Shown here in pieces: positions 1-6,023 of a stretch of DNA of 6,023 bases. Location: the NCBI GenBank assembly GCA_017413305.1, contig JAFPUA010000082.1:1-6023 (forward strand), given 5' to 3'. Under the pieces are notes generated by a model. The model saw only the letters and a list, made by a program, of their open reading frames with translations. It was not told the origin of the DNA and made no database searches. The DNA is from Candidatus Ruminimicrobiellum caprinum (GTDB lineage: Bacteria; Elusimicrobiota; Endomicrobiia; Endomicrobiales; Endomicrobiaceae). Position numbers and translations under genes: made by a program. Each line of letters begins with the position of its first letter. Position 1 is the first letter of the stretch.

Positions 1-229
1 CATCAAGGTCTTTATTTTCCGAAAAACATCTGCCTTTTTCTACATGAACAATAACATTTATATCTGTATCAAATGTATTTTTAACATCATAACTACCTTT
101 GTAAACAAACCCCGAATCATTATAAATGTTTGCTACCGAAGGTGTAACAGATAAACCTGCATAAGATATTCCACACCCAAAGAACAAAACTACCGATAAT
201 ATAGCTAAGAAATTTTTAATTCTATTCAT
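1..229 (-). CDS. Secreted protein with PapD-like Ig-fold N-terminus (3' end missing)
   Basis: Only the first 76 codons are visible; the gene runs off the left edge. It was too short for a standard ORF list but reads open throughout. The protein starts MNRIKNFLAIL, followed by a hydrophobic core and a likely signal peptidase I site after SYA (residue 24). The mature start, GLSVTPS, and the following pattern (a G at 40, a YKGSYDVKN stretch at 43-51, then alternating hydrophobics INVIVHVE at 57-64) resemble the first beta strands of PapD/MSP-type immunoglobulin folds, as in periplasmic pilus chaperones. That assignment is inference from strand pattern; the diagnostic later residues lie outside the window. 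The ATG overlaps the stop of the upstream 416-residue gene by 8 nt, and no clear Shine-Dalgarno precedes it, so it is probably translated by coupling. A Cys at 19 gives only a poor lipobox (FFGC). It could instead be another Ig-like surface protein. Confidence 0.7.
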   Translation of the reverse strand, partial: MNRIKNFLAILSVVLFFGCGISYAGLSVTPSVANIYNDSGFVYKGSYDVKNTFDTDINVIVHVEKGRCFSENKDLD

Positions 230-1472
230 TTTCAAATTTTATTACAATATCAGCCTGATATTTCAACCCTGCACACGCAGAATCAAAATTAGCACCTATA
301 TACAAATTTGGTGTTCCGACATTATATTTATACCCTGTATCATTTTCTGCAATATGCAAACCGTTATGGCTCCAAATTGTAGAGTAATCTGTAGTTAAAT
401 CTCCATCTTCACCTAACATAAAGAGCCATGGCCACCAACCTGTAGGATCATCTATACTTGTATCACCTGCATCGTATAAATGATAATTGTTATCTATAAC
501 AATTTGTTCTATCAAAGTAGTACCTTTATCCGTGGAAGACGTGGCTAAAACTGCATCTGCCATTCTCCAACACAAGCTAAGATTTCCCTCATCTGTATAT
601 GGTGTACTGCCCTGATAAGGCTTTAAACCTGTCTCGTTTTTACTATAAATTTTAAATTTCCATGTTTTTAAATATCTGCTGTCTATCTCTTCGTCAAGAT
701 CAAAAGAAACATATTGCTGAGCAACTTTCCAGCCTGCTCTAAAAACACCTTCATTCCAAGTAATTTTATTTTGATCTGAAGAAACTGCATCAGTACCTAC
801 ATCTTTCAATACCATACTAAAAGAACCGGTAGTAGGTTTAAGCCAACGAATATTGTCAATATAGATAGAGTTTCCTACCTCATAATCAGCTTCTTCCAGC
901 TTAAAGAGGAATGCATAAGTTATTGTTTCTAAACCACTTGACGGCAATGGAATTGTTAATTCATGCCACTGACCATCAGCAATATTTGAAACAGAAGGAT
1001 CTTTTAAGCTATCTATAGTATAATAATGTTCATCCGCAGACACACTTCCTGTTTTGTATCCTACTTTAAAATTTGCCATTTTCTCATCGGCTGTCTTTAC
1101 ATATAGCTTAATACTACCACCGTTATAAGAAGACATGTCCTTATATCCATCAGAATTTTTAGTATGGAAACCGCCTCCACCATATAAATATATTCTTTTG
1201 GGACCAGCATAAAGTCTAAAACTTTTATCACCTTCTATAAATTCCGATGTAGAAGTACTACTAGTCATAGATTGGTTTGACCATAACTCAATTTCAATTG
1301 CATCAATATCCGAAGGATCACTCTGCCCGGAATTATAAATATTGTTACCTGCATACACTTCTGAATAAATACCATAAACATTTCTACCTATGTTTACGGC
1401 ATAAGCAGAAGAAGATATCGTCAATACGAAAAACATTATTAAGCTGAAAATTTTATAATCCGTTTTAAACAT
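222..1472 (-). CDS. Secreted two-domain protein: jelly-roll/CBM-like half plus shared C-terminal module
   Basis: This 416-residue exported protein belongs to no family I can name. A signal peptide is clear: basic N-terminus, hydrophobic residues 8-19, and a probable cut after AYA at residue 25. Residues about 55-212 look like a galactose-binding-like beta sandwich of the kind found in carbohydrate-binding modules: an SIKLYVKTA strand near 120, GQWHELTIPLP at 167-177, and the typical closing strand IYIDNIRW at 203-210. Residues about 216-416 form a second module that also makes up most of the neighbouring 250-residue protein (shared ITWN at 237, IYSKN at 275, LYIGANF at 390). A Trp-rich patch, WWPW, lies at 346-349. 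No catalytic motif is visible, so a binding or structural surface role is more likely than an enzyme. The first ATG is chosen because the next Met (13) would leave too short a signal peptide. It has its own promoter and overlaps the PapD-like gene by 8 nt. Confidence 0.85.
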   Translation of the reverse strand: MFKTDYKIFSLIMFFVLTISSSAYAVNIGRNVYGIYSEVYAGNNIYNSGQSDPSDIDAIEIELWSNQSMTSSTSTSEFIEGDKSFRLYAGPKRIYLYGGGGFHTKNSDGYKDMSSYNGGSIKLYVKTADEKMANFKVGYKTGSVSADEHYYTIDSLKDPSVSNIADGQWHELTIPLPSSGLETITYAFLFKLEEADYEVGNSIYIDNIRWLKPTTGSFSMVLKDVGTDAVSSDQNKITWNEGVFRAGWKVAQQYVSFDLDEEIDSRYLKTWKFKIYSKNETGLKPYQGSTPYTDEGNLSLCWRMADAVLATSSTDKGTTLIEQIVIDNNYHLYDAGDTSIDDPTGWWPWLFMLGEDGDLTTDYSTIWSHNGLHIAENDTGYKYNVGTPNLYIGANFDSACAGLKYQADIVIKFENE

Positions 1473-1477
1473 ATACC
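1473..1477 (-). promoter_or_regulatory. Weak, close-spaced ribosome binding site of the 416-residue protein gene
   Basis: On the minus strand the bases before the ATG read TAAGGTAT, so the AGG core sits only 3 nt from the start codon. This is closer than the usual 5-10 nt and contrasts with the strong, well-spaced site of the upstream 250-residue gene. If the start is right, translation of this protein may be set lower than that of its neighbour. No better-placed Met start with a signal peptide is available. Confidence 0.4.
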
Positions 1478-1505
1478 TTAATAAAAAAATCTTTTTTGTT
1501 CTTTT

Positions 1506-1534
1506 ATTAAAATGTAAATTTTACACCTTGACAA
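1506..1534 (-). promoter_or_regulatory. Sigma-70-type promoter of the 416-residue protein and PapD-like gene
   Basis: The minus strand shows TTGTCA at 1534-1529 (5 of 6 to TTGACA), a 17-nt spacer, and TTTAAT at 1511-1506 (5 of 6 to TATAAT). Transcription would start near 1499, giving a leader of about 27 nt. The -35 box overlaps the end of the T tract of the terminator just upstream, so a new transcript begins where the previous one stops. The spacer holds a small dyad (GTAAATTTTAC on the plus strand, 1514-1524) that might bind a regulator, although such AT-rich dyads are common by chance here. Confidence 0.6.
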
Positions 1535-1578
1535 AAAAACAAAAATCTTCAGACTGCGGTAAAAATTACCGCAGTCTG
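1532..1578 (-). terminator. Rho-independent terminator after the 250-residue protein gene
   Basis: A perfect 13-bp inverted repeat (CAGACTGCGGTAA at 1550-1562 and its complement at 1566-1578) encloses a 3-nt loop. On the minus strand the stem is followed by AAGA and then a T-rich run, TTTTTG TTTTTTTG, down to 1532. It begins 8 nt after the stop codon of the 250-residue gene. The plus strand has no T run after the stem, so it should act mainly on minus-strand transcription. It separates that gene from the next one, which has its own promoter. Confidence 0.9.
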
Positions 1579-1586
1579 TAACAATA

Positions 1587-2339
1587 TTATTCAATAACTG
1601 TTTTTACATAAATCTTATCTGTTCCGTATGTGCTGCCTGCAAGAACATTAGTAAATAATGCTCCGAAATACAAACGACCTTCTGTACCATATGACCAAGT
1701 TCCGTTAACAGTTCCTGTATTATCCGCAGTAACACCACCAACCAAACCTTTAGTATTAGCAAGCTGCATATAATATTTATTTGTATCGGTATCGAAATCA
1801 GAAGTTGTTCCATCTGCTTTCAAATTACCTCTATCTATAAAATATCTTGTACCTACTACTGTTTCTGGATCTGTACCAAAATTAGGTGTTGCTGTTGTCG
1901 TTGTTGAACAGAATACCATAGGAATTGAAGCTTCTCCTGTTTCTTTGTTTACCATACCGCTAAAAACTGTACCGGTTTTAACATCTCCATCATAATTATC
2001 TCTTCCTGTCGTTGCTTTATACTCGGTACTGTTTTTGTTATCCTGATAAATATAAACTATTCCGCCTGCTTCCGTAACATCACTTGTAATCTGTGCATAA
2101 ACTGTTGACGTTGTCCAAGTTGTTGCTTCTCTTCCAATAGGAATACTTGCAACATTCCATTCAATGTTATCTTTTTGTGCTCCACCGGAAATAGCCTTCA
2201 AGTTAATGGTAACATTAACAGTTCCCTGTCTGTTTGAAAAATCGGCAATGGATGTAAGTGTCGTAATCGGAGCTACTGACCAGGCAGAACTGCCAAGCAT
2301 AAACACACATGCTAAAGCCAAAACTAGACTTTTTTTCAT
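1587..2339 (-). CDS. Secreted 250-residue protein, probable surface or fibre subunit
   Basis: This is an exported protein of unknown function. The N-terminus MKKSLVLALACVFML is a classic signal peptide, with cleavage likely around SSAWS (residues 17-21). The mature part is rich in Thr, Gly, Asp and Asn, has beta-strand-like alternation and no membrane segment, and has a single Cys (144); these are features of extracellular structural or adhesive proteins. Residues about 41-250 match the second half of the 416-residue neighbour in order: VNVTINLKAI (41), IEWN (59), IYQDN (97), and a terminal LYFGALF (223) followed by an AG..Y pattern and a last alternating strand, IYVKTVIE. The gene is monocistronic, with a near-consensus promoter, a strong Shine-Dalgarno and a strong terminator, which suggests abundant expression. 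A subunit folded with help from the PapD-like protein encoded two genes on is one possible role; a substrate-binding or S-layer-like protein is another. The function is not established. Confidence 0.85.
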   Translation of the reverse strand: MKKSLVLALACVFMLGSSAWSVAPITTLTSIADFSNRQGTVNVTINLKAISGGAQKDNIEWNVASIPIGREATTWTTSTVYAQITSDVTEAGGIVYIYQDNKNSTEYKATTGRDNYDGDVKTGTVFSGMVNKETGEASIPMVFCSTTTTATPNFGTDPETVVGTRYFIDRGNLKADGTTSDFDTDTNKYYMQLANTKGLVGGVTADNTGTVNGTWSYGTEGRLYFGALFTNVLAGSTYGTDKIYVKTVIE

Positions 2340-2350
2340 TTTTTTATTTT

Positions 2351-2356
2351 CTCCTT
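2351..2356 (-). promoter_or_regulatory. Strong ribosome binding site of the 250-residue secreted protein gene
   Basis: The minus strand reads AAGGAG, 11 nt before the ATG at 2339, within a run of A residues that should leave the site unstructured. It fixes the start codon and, with the promoter, points to efficient expression. Confidence 0.8.
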
Positions 2357-2360
2357 TTTT

Positions 2361-2379
2361 TACGCATATTCTGTGCGCA
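2361..2379 (-). promoter_or_regulatory. Short leader hairpin just upstream of the ribosome binding site
   Basis: In the leader RNA, UGCGCA can pair with UGCGUA across a 7-nt loop (one G-U pair), giving a 6-bp stem that ends 4 nt before the AAGGAG site. The same stretch contains a direct repeat, AATATGCG, at 2376-2383 and 2363-2370 (13-nt period). Either reading is possible: a 5' stabilising stem in the mRNA, or paired sites for a DNA-binding regulator downstream of the transcription start. It is small, so chance is not excluded. Confidence 0.35.
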
Positions 2380-2403
2380 TATTTTTATTTTTCTACGCTG
2401 ACT

Positions 2404-2432
2404 ATGATATAAAATCATCTCTATTTTGTCAA
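2404..2432 (-). promoter_or_regulatory. Near-consensus sigma-70 promoter of the 250-residue secreted protein gene
   Basis: The minus strand carries a perfect TTGACA at 2432-2427, a 17-nt spacer, and TATCAT at 2409-2404 (5 of 6 to TATAAT). The predicted start of transcription is near 2397, giving a leader of about 57 nt. It lies between leuC and the secreted protein gene and decouples the surface locus from the leucine operon. An inverted repeat brackets the -35 box. Confidence 0.75.
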
Positions 2433-2452
2433 TAAAAAACGAAATGATTTTA
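2410..2452. repeat. 9-bp inverted repeat bracketing the -35 box (possible operator)
   Basis: TAAAATCAT at 2410-2418 and its exact complement ATGATTTTA at 2444-2452 are separated by 25 nt and enclose the TTGACA hexamer. One arm falls in the promoter spacer and the other about 12 nt upstream of the -35 box. Such placement fits two half-sites or two operators for a repressor. The arms are AT-rich, so chance occurrence in this composition must be considered. Confidence 0.35.
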
Positions 2453-2457
2453 CATTT
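2434..2457 (-). terminator. Weak possible terminator after leuC
   Basis: On the minus strand AAATG and CATTT form a 5-bp, mostly A-T stem with a 6-nt loop, followed by CG and a run of six T. It lies 12 nt after the leuC stop and overlaps the region of the next promoter. The stem is too weak to be sure that it ends transcription; read-through from the leucine operon into the secreted protein gene is possible. Confidence 0.25.
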
Positions 2458-2468
2458 TTTTCACAAAA

Positions 2469-3728
2469 CTATATTTGAGACGGATCCACAATATACCCTT
2501 TAATGGCTGATGCTGCCGCAACTGCCGGACTTGCAAGATAAAGTTCAGATTTCGTATGTCCCATTCTTCCGACGAAATTTCTGTTCGTCGTAGAAACACA
2601 TTTTTCACCGCTTGCAAGAATACCCATATGCCCGCCAAGACATGGCCCGCAGGTAGGTGCAGAAATTATTGTGCCCGACTCGATAAATATTTTCATTAAA
2701 CCTTCTTTCAATGCATCGGCATAAACCTGAGGTGTTGCAGGAATGATAATAACTCTGACATTAGGATTAACTTTTTTACCTTTAAGTATTGACGCTGCTG
2801 CACGAAGATCTTCAATTCTTCCGTTTGTACAAGAGCCGATAACAACCTGATCTATATAAGTTTTCTTTAAACTCTTCGCAGCTTTAGCATTTGACGGCAA
2901 AAAAGGTAACGAAACTTGAGGATAAATTTTTGAACAATCTATCTCAATAACATCTGCATATTTCGCATCTTTATCACTCTCGTAAACTTTAAATTTTCTT
3001 AAAGCTCTTTTTGAAACATAATCAAGAGTTATTTTATCTACAGGAAATATACCTGATTTTCCGCCTGCTTCAATAGCCATGTTAGCCATAGTAAGCCTGT
3101 CGGACATTTTCAAACTTTTTAATGTATCGCCTGTAAATTCCATAGTTTGATACAATGCACCATCAACGCCAATTTTACCGATTATATAAAGAATCAAATC
3201 TTTACCGCTGACATATTTATTAAGTTTTCCCTTTAAAACAAATTTTATTGACTGAGGAACTTTAAGCCATACTTTACCCGTAGCAAGTGAAGCTCCTACA
3301 TCGGTAGAACCTACACCCGTCGAGAATGCGCCTAACGCACCGTAAGTACATGTGTGAGAGTCTGCACCAATAACAATATCTCCGGGAACAACAATTCCCT
3401 TTTCAGGTAACAACGCATGTTCTATACCGACATTGCCGCCTTCATAATAATGTTTTATTTTTTGCTGTTTAGCAAATTCTCTGACAAATTTTACATTTTC
3501 GGCAGATTTAATATCTTTGTTGGGAGTAAAATGATCCATAACAAAAGCTATTTTATTTTTGTCAAAAACTTTTTTTGTACCGGTCTTTAAATATTCTTTT
3601 ATTGCCAAAGGAGCCGTAACATCATTAGATAAAGAAATATCAACTTTAGGTTCTATAAATTCCCCGGGAACAACCACTTTCTTACCGCAGTGTGCCGCTA
3701 AAATTTTCTCTGTTATAGTCTGACCCAT
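2469..3728 (-). CDS. leuC: 3-isopropylmalate dehydratase large subunit
   Basis: LeuC is the iron-sulfur subunit of the cytoplasmic enzyme that isomerises 2-isopropylmalate to 3-isopropylmalate in leucine synthesis, together with the small subunit LeuD. The 419-residue length is that of the shorter LeuC/HacA-type class rather than the roughly 465-residue enterobacterial form. Aconitase-superfamily motifs are intact: MDHFTP with D65 and H66, GADSHT with D123-S124-H125, and the three 4Fe-4S cysteines C300 (GSCTNGR), C360 and C363 ([10 protein letters not shown]). The substrate-loop signature [11 protein letters not shown] is at 380-390. The start follows the leuA stop by 1 nt and has a GGAGG site inside the end of leuA. 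Homoaconitase or 2,3-dimethylmalate dehydratase belong to the same class and cannot be excluded by sequence alone, but the leuA neighbour makes the leucine role much more likely. No leuD follows. Confidence 0.93.
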   Translation of the reverse strand: MGQTITEKILAAHCGKKVVVPGEFIEPKVDISLSNDVTAPLAIKEYLKTGTKKVFDKNKIAFVMDHFTPNKDIKSAENVKFVREFAKQQKIKHYYEGGNVGIEHALLPEKGIVVPGDIVIGADSHTCTYGALGAFSTGVGSTDVGASLATGKVWLKVPQSIKFVLKGKLNKYVSGKDLILYIIGKIGVDGALYQTMEFTGDTLKSLKMSDRLTMANMAIEAGGKSGIFPVDKITLDYVSKRALRKFKVYESDKDAKYADVIEIDCSKIYPQVSLPFLPSNAKAAKSLKKTYIDQVVIGSCTNGRIEDLRAAASILKGKKVNPNVRVIIIPATPQVYADALKEGLMKIFIESGTIISAPTCGPCLGGHMGILASGEKCVSTTNRNFVGRMGHTKSELYLASPAVAAASAIKGYIVDPSQI

Positions 3729-3729
3729 T

Positions 3730-5274
3730 TTATTTTTTGCCTCCGTGCATAATTACAATCTTATTTACGGCATGAATATAAGCATTAATACTTGCCTCAA
3801 CTATATCGGTAGACATACCTTTTCCTACATAAGTTGCACCGTCATACTTAACTTTAACATTTACTTCACCTTGGGCATCTTCACCGCTGGAAACAGCTCT
3901 CAATGTATAGTCTTCCAAATCCACAACAATACCCGTAATTTTATCTATTGCCTTATAAGCGGCATCCACAGGGCCTGAACCGCAGGCAGCTTCCTGCAAA
4001 ATTTCTTTTTTATTTTTAACGGTTTTTACAAGTCTTATAGTTGCAGTAGGAATAACTCCAACACCAGAAGTAACATTAACATAATCTACAGTAAACACTT
4101 CCTGTACTCCGGAAACAGACTGCTCAACCAAAGAATTTATATCGTCATCAAAAACACATTTTTTCTTATCGGCAAGAAGTTTGAATTTTGCAAATAAATC
4201 TTCCATTACATTAGATTCCAACTTATAACCTAAATCTTTTAATCTTTTAAAGAATGCATGACGACCGGAATGTTTCCCCAGAACTAACAAACTTTCCGGA
4301 ACGCCAACATCCTGAGGTGACATAATTTCATAAGTTCTTTTATCTTTTAACATTCCGTCTTGATGAATACCTGATTCATGTGCAAAAGCATTTACACCAA
4401 CGATAGCTTTGTTCGGCTGAACAACAACTCCGGTTAAATTAGAAACTAATTTACTTGTTTTATAAATTTCTTTTGTCTTAATGTTATAATTTACCGGATA
4501 AAATAAAGGCTTGGTTTTTATCGCCATTACAATTTCTTCCAAAGCTGCATTTCCTGCTCTTTCTCCTATACCGTTAATTGTACATTCTATCTGTCTTGCA
4601 CCGTTTTCTACAGCAGCCAATGAATTTGCAACACCTAATCCCAAATCATTATGACAATGAACACTTATTACGGCTTTATCAATATTTTTAACATTTTGTT
4701 TTATTGTTGCAATTAACTTACCAAACTCAGAAGGAATTGAATAACCTACCGTATCGGGAATATTTACCGTAGTTGCACCTGCTTCAATAACAGCTTCAAC
4801 AATGGAACATAAATAATTTACATCACTTCTGCTGGCATCTTCTGCAGAAAACTCTACATCATCACAAAAACTTTTTGCCAACTTAACGGCATTAACTGCC
4901 ATATCAAAAACCTGCTGTCTTGTTTTCTGTAATTTCTTTTCAATATGCAAGTCGGATGTAGCAATAAAAGTATGTATTCTCGGCTTTTTGGAATATTTTA
5001 TTGCATTCCAACAAGTTGTAATATCTTTTGTATTTGCCCTGCAAAGGCCGCAGATCACAGGTCCTTTTATCTGTTGAGCAATTGATTTTACGGACTCAAA
5101 ATCACCTTCGCTCGATATAGGGAATCCTGCTTCTATAATATCTACATTCATGGCAGCCAATTGCTGTGCAACCAACAACTTTTCCTGAAAAGTCATACTT
5201 GCGCCGGGAGACTGTTCTCCGTCTCTTAATGTCGTATCAAAAAAAACTACCGTATCTTTTTTATTTTTAACCAT
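3730..5274 (-). CDS. leuA: 2-isopropylmalate synthase
   Basis: LeuA condenses acetyl-CoA with 2-oxoisovalerate in the cytoplasm, the committed step of leucine synthesis. The 514-residue length is normal for the full bacterial enzyme. The N-terminal TIM-barrel begins with [14 protein letters not shown] (residues 11-24), which supplies the metal ligand D13 and catalytic R17. HCHND at 206-210 gives metal ligands H206 and H208, and [13 protein letters not shown] at 235-247 gives N242. A linker region (about 275-375) is followed by the C-terminal LeuA regulatory domain (about 380-505), the part through which leucine inhibits the enzyme in this family; its presence suggests feedback control. Homocitrate and citramalate synthases are relatives, but the overall pattern and the adjacent leuC favour LeuA. 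The start is supported by an AGAGGA site 8-9 nt upstream. It overlaps pssA by 8 nt. Confidence 0.95.
   Translation of the reverse strand: MVKNKKDTVVFFDTTLRDGEQSPGASMTFQEKLLVAQQLAAMNVDIIEAGFPISSEGDFESVKSIAQQIKGPVICGLCRANTKDITTCWNAIKYSKKPRIHTFIATSDLHIEKKLQKTRQQVFDMAVNAVKLAKSFCDDVEFSAEDASRSDVNYLCSIVEAVIEAGATTVNIPDTVGYSIPSEFGKLIATIKQNVKNIDKAVISVHCHNDLGLGVANSLAAVENGARQIECTINGIGERAGNAALEEIVMAIKTKPLFYPVNYNIKTKEIYKTSKLVSNLTGVVVQPNKAIVGVNAFAHESGIHQDGMLKDKRTYEIMSPQDVGVPESLLVLGKHSGRHAFFKRLKDLGYKLESNVMEDLFAKFKLLADKKKCVFDDDINSLVEQSVSGVQEVFTVDYVNVTSGVGVIPTATIRLVKTVKNKKEILQEAACGSGPVDAAYKAIDKITGIVVDLEDYTLRAVSSGEDAQGEVNVKVKYDGATYVGKGMSTDIVEASINAYIHAVNKIVIMHGGKK
3740..3744 (-). promoter_or_regulatory. Ribosome binding site of leuC inside the leuA 3' end
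   Basis: A full GGAGG lies within the last codons of leuA (its HGGKK tail), 11 nt before the leuC ATG. It settles the leuC start and shows that leuC can be initiated independently, although the 1-nt gap also allows coupling. Confidence 0.8.
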
Positions 5275-6023
5275 TTTGTTTTTCCTCTTTATTTTCTTTT
5301 TTCATTTTTAACATTGCTTTTTTTATCTTATATCCTCTTACGAGGAGGACAACGAAGCCAGATAAAATATATAGTAAAAATATTATAAAAATTGTATTTT
5401 GCGGATATGTACATATCAACGCTACAAAAACTACCACCAAGAAAAATACTTGTATTGATTTAGGTCTTGTCCACTTAATATGCTTAAAGGCTCCGTAAGG
5501 AACAGTAGATACCATTAAAAATGCAAGCAACAACATTATTACAGGCATAGCATTAAAGAAAAAAGGCATCTTTTTCATAAGCAAAGGAATAGTTTTAAAA
5601 TTTAGTACTGTTCCGTCGAAAATTTCATAACTTAGTACAAAAGATGCGATAAGCCCTGCAGATGCCGGTGTCGGAAGCCCCGAAAAAGTATCACTGTAAA
5701 CTTTTGTTTTATCTACAGGTTCCATAGCCTTAACATTAAATTTAGCAAGTCTTGTAGCACTTGCAATAACAAAAACAACCGCTATCGCAATACCTGCATT
5801 TCCCATAGTATTTAAAACAAGTTGGTACATCAAAACTGCAGGCGCAACTCCGAAAGAAACTAAATCGCACAAAGAATCAAATTCCATACCGAACTTACTC
5901 ATGGTCTTCGTAAGTCGAGCAACTCTGCCGTCACTCATATCAAAAACAATTGCAAGGATTATAAACCATGCAGCTGCATTAAAATTTCCGTTTATAGCAC
6001 ATATTACCGAAATAAATCCGGAA
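5267..6023 (-). CDS. pssA: CDP-diacylglycerol--serine O-phosphatidyltransferase (5' end missing)
   Basis: PssA is an integral membrane enzyme that joins CDP-diacylglycerol and serine to make phosphatidylserine, the precursor of phosphatidylethanolamine. The frame stays open to the right edge, so the gene begins outside the window; 251 residues are visible. The Met at 5938 is not the start: it lies inside the CDP-alcohol phosphotransferase signature D-x2-DG-x2-AR-x8-G-x3-D-x3-D, whose first Asp is the codon just before it. In the visible fragment the signature residues are D28, D31, G32, A35, R36, G45, D49 and D53, all present. SFGVAPA after the signature and [11 protein letters not shown] further on are typical of the Bacillus-type PssA rather than of PgsA. 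About five or six hydrophobic segments are visible, and a charged Lys/Glu tail closes the protein. It overlaps leuA by 8 nt, consistent with one operon. Confidence 0.92.
   Translation of the reverse strand, partial: SGFISVICAINGNFNAAAWFIILAIVFDMSDGRVARLTKTMSKFGMEFDSLCDLVSFGVAPAVLMYQLVLNTMGNAGIAIAVVFVIASATRLAKFNVKAMEPVDKTKVYSDTFSGLPTPASAGLIASFVLSYEIFDGTVLNFKTIPLLMKKMPFFFNAMPVIMLLLAFLMVSTVPYGAFKHIKWTRPKSIQVFFLVVVFVALICTYPQNTIFIIFLLYILSGFVVLLVRGYKIKKAMLKMKKENKEEKQNG
5283..5288 (-). promoter_or_regulatory. Ribosome binding site of leuA inside the pssA 3' end
   Basis: AGAGGA on the minus strand, 8 nt before the leuA ATG and within the Lys/Glu-rich C-terminal codons of pssA. Together with the 8-nt gene overlap it supports the chosen start at 5274 and coupled translation. 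Confidence 0.7.

Noticed and set aside
171..176. Lipoprotein lipobox around Cys 19 of the PapD-like protein
   Set aside because: The residues before the Cys (FFG) fit the lipobox poorly, and a good signal peptidase I site (SYA) follows at residue 24.
1604..1813. 69-codon minus-strand open frame inside the 250-residue gene
   Set aside because: It is an out-of-frame shadow; the overlapping frame has a signal peptide, its own promoter and a homologous module.
2164..2412. 82-codon plus-strand open frame
   Set aside because: It runs antisense to the secreted protein gene and its promoter, has no ribosome site and resembles nothing known.
2340..2468. Riboswitch or leucine-responsive leader in the gap after leuC
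   Set aside because: The gap is only 129 bases, A/T-rich, and lies downstream of the leucine genes; no known riboswitch core or Leu-codon leader peptide is visible.
2450..2638. 62-codon minus-strand open frame at the leuC 3' end
   Set aside because: It is an out-of-frame shadow of the conserved LeuC C-terminus.
2469..3728. Aconitase instead of LeuC
   Set aside because: At 419 residues it is far shorter than aconitases and lacks the fused small domain; the LeuC-type motifs and leuA neighbour agree with LeuC.
3745..3978. 77-codon plus-strand open frame opposite leuA
   Set aside because: It lies antisense to the LeuA regulatory domain with no ribosome site; low-GC shadows of this size are expected.
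5267..6023. PgsA (glycerophosphate transferase) instead of PssA
   Set aside because: The [14 protein letters not shown] and [10 protein letters not shown] patterns are typical of PssA and not of PgsA.

Overview
This is an AT-rich window from what looks like a Gram-negative-type bacterium, with all five genes on the minus strand. The signal peptides, the PapD-like fold of the last gene, the low GC and the gene order pssA-leuA-leuC would fit a lineage such as Elusimicrobiota/Endomicrobia. That placement is an inference from style and not a proven assignment.

Reading in the direction of transcription (from high to low coordinates), the right half (2469-6023) is a tightly packed biosynthetic operon. 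It holds phosphatidylserine synthase pssA (cut at its 5' end by the window edge), 2-isopropylmalate synthase leuA and the large subunit of 3-isopropylmalate dehydratase leuC. pssA and leuA overlap by 8 nt, and leuA and leuC are 1 nt apart, so the three are probably cotranscribed. PssA acts in the membrane on CDP-diacylglycerol to start phosphatidylethanolamine synthesis. LeuA and LeuC carry out the first steps of the leucine branch. The small subunit leuD, needed for a working dehydratase, does not follow leuC.

The left half (1-2340) is a surface or secreted-protein locus. A 250-residue secreted protein stands alone between a strong sigma-70-type promoter and a perfect 13-bp stem terminator. 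Next comes a 416-residue secreted protein with its own promoter. It has a predicted carbohydrate-binding-like jelly-roll half and a C-terminal half related to the 250-residue protein. It overlaps by 8 nt the start of a third secreted protein, cut by the left edge, whose visible N-terminus resembles a PapD-type Ig-fold chaperone. The most interesting reading is a chaperone plus subunit cassette for an undescribed surface structure built from a shared C-terminal module. This is a hypothesis from motif similarity and gene order only.

There is no gene-free stretch over 300 bases. The two intergenic gaps (1473-1586 and 2340-2468) are filled by promoters, a terminator, ribosome binding sites and small repeats. 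No RNA gene, insertion sequence or CRISPR array was seen.
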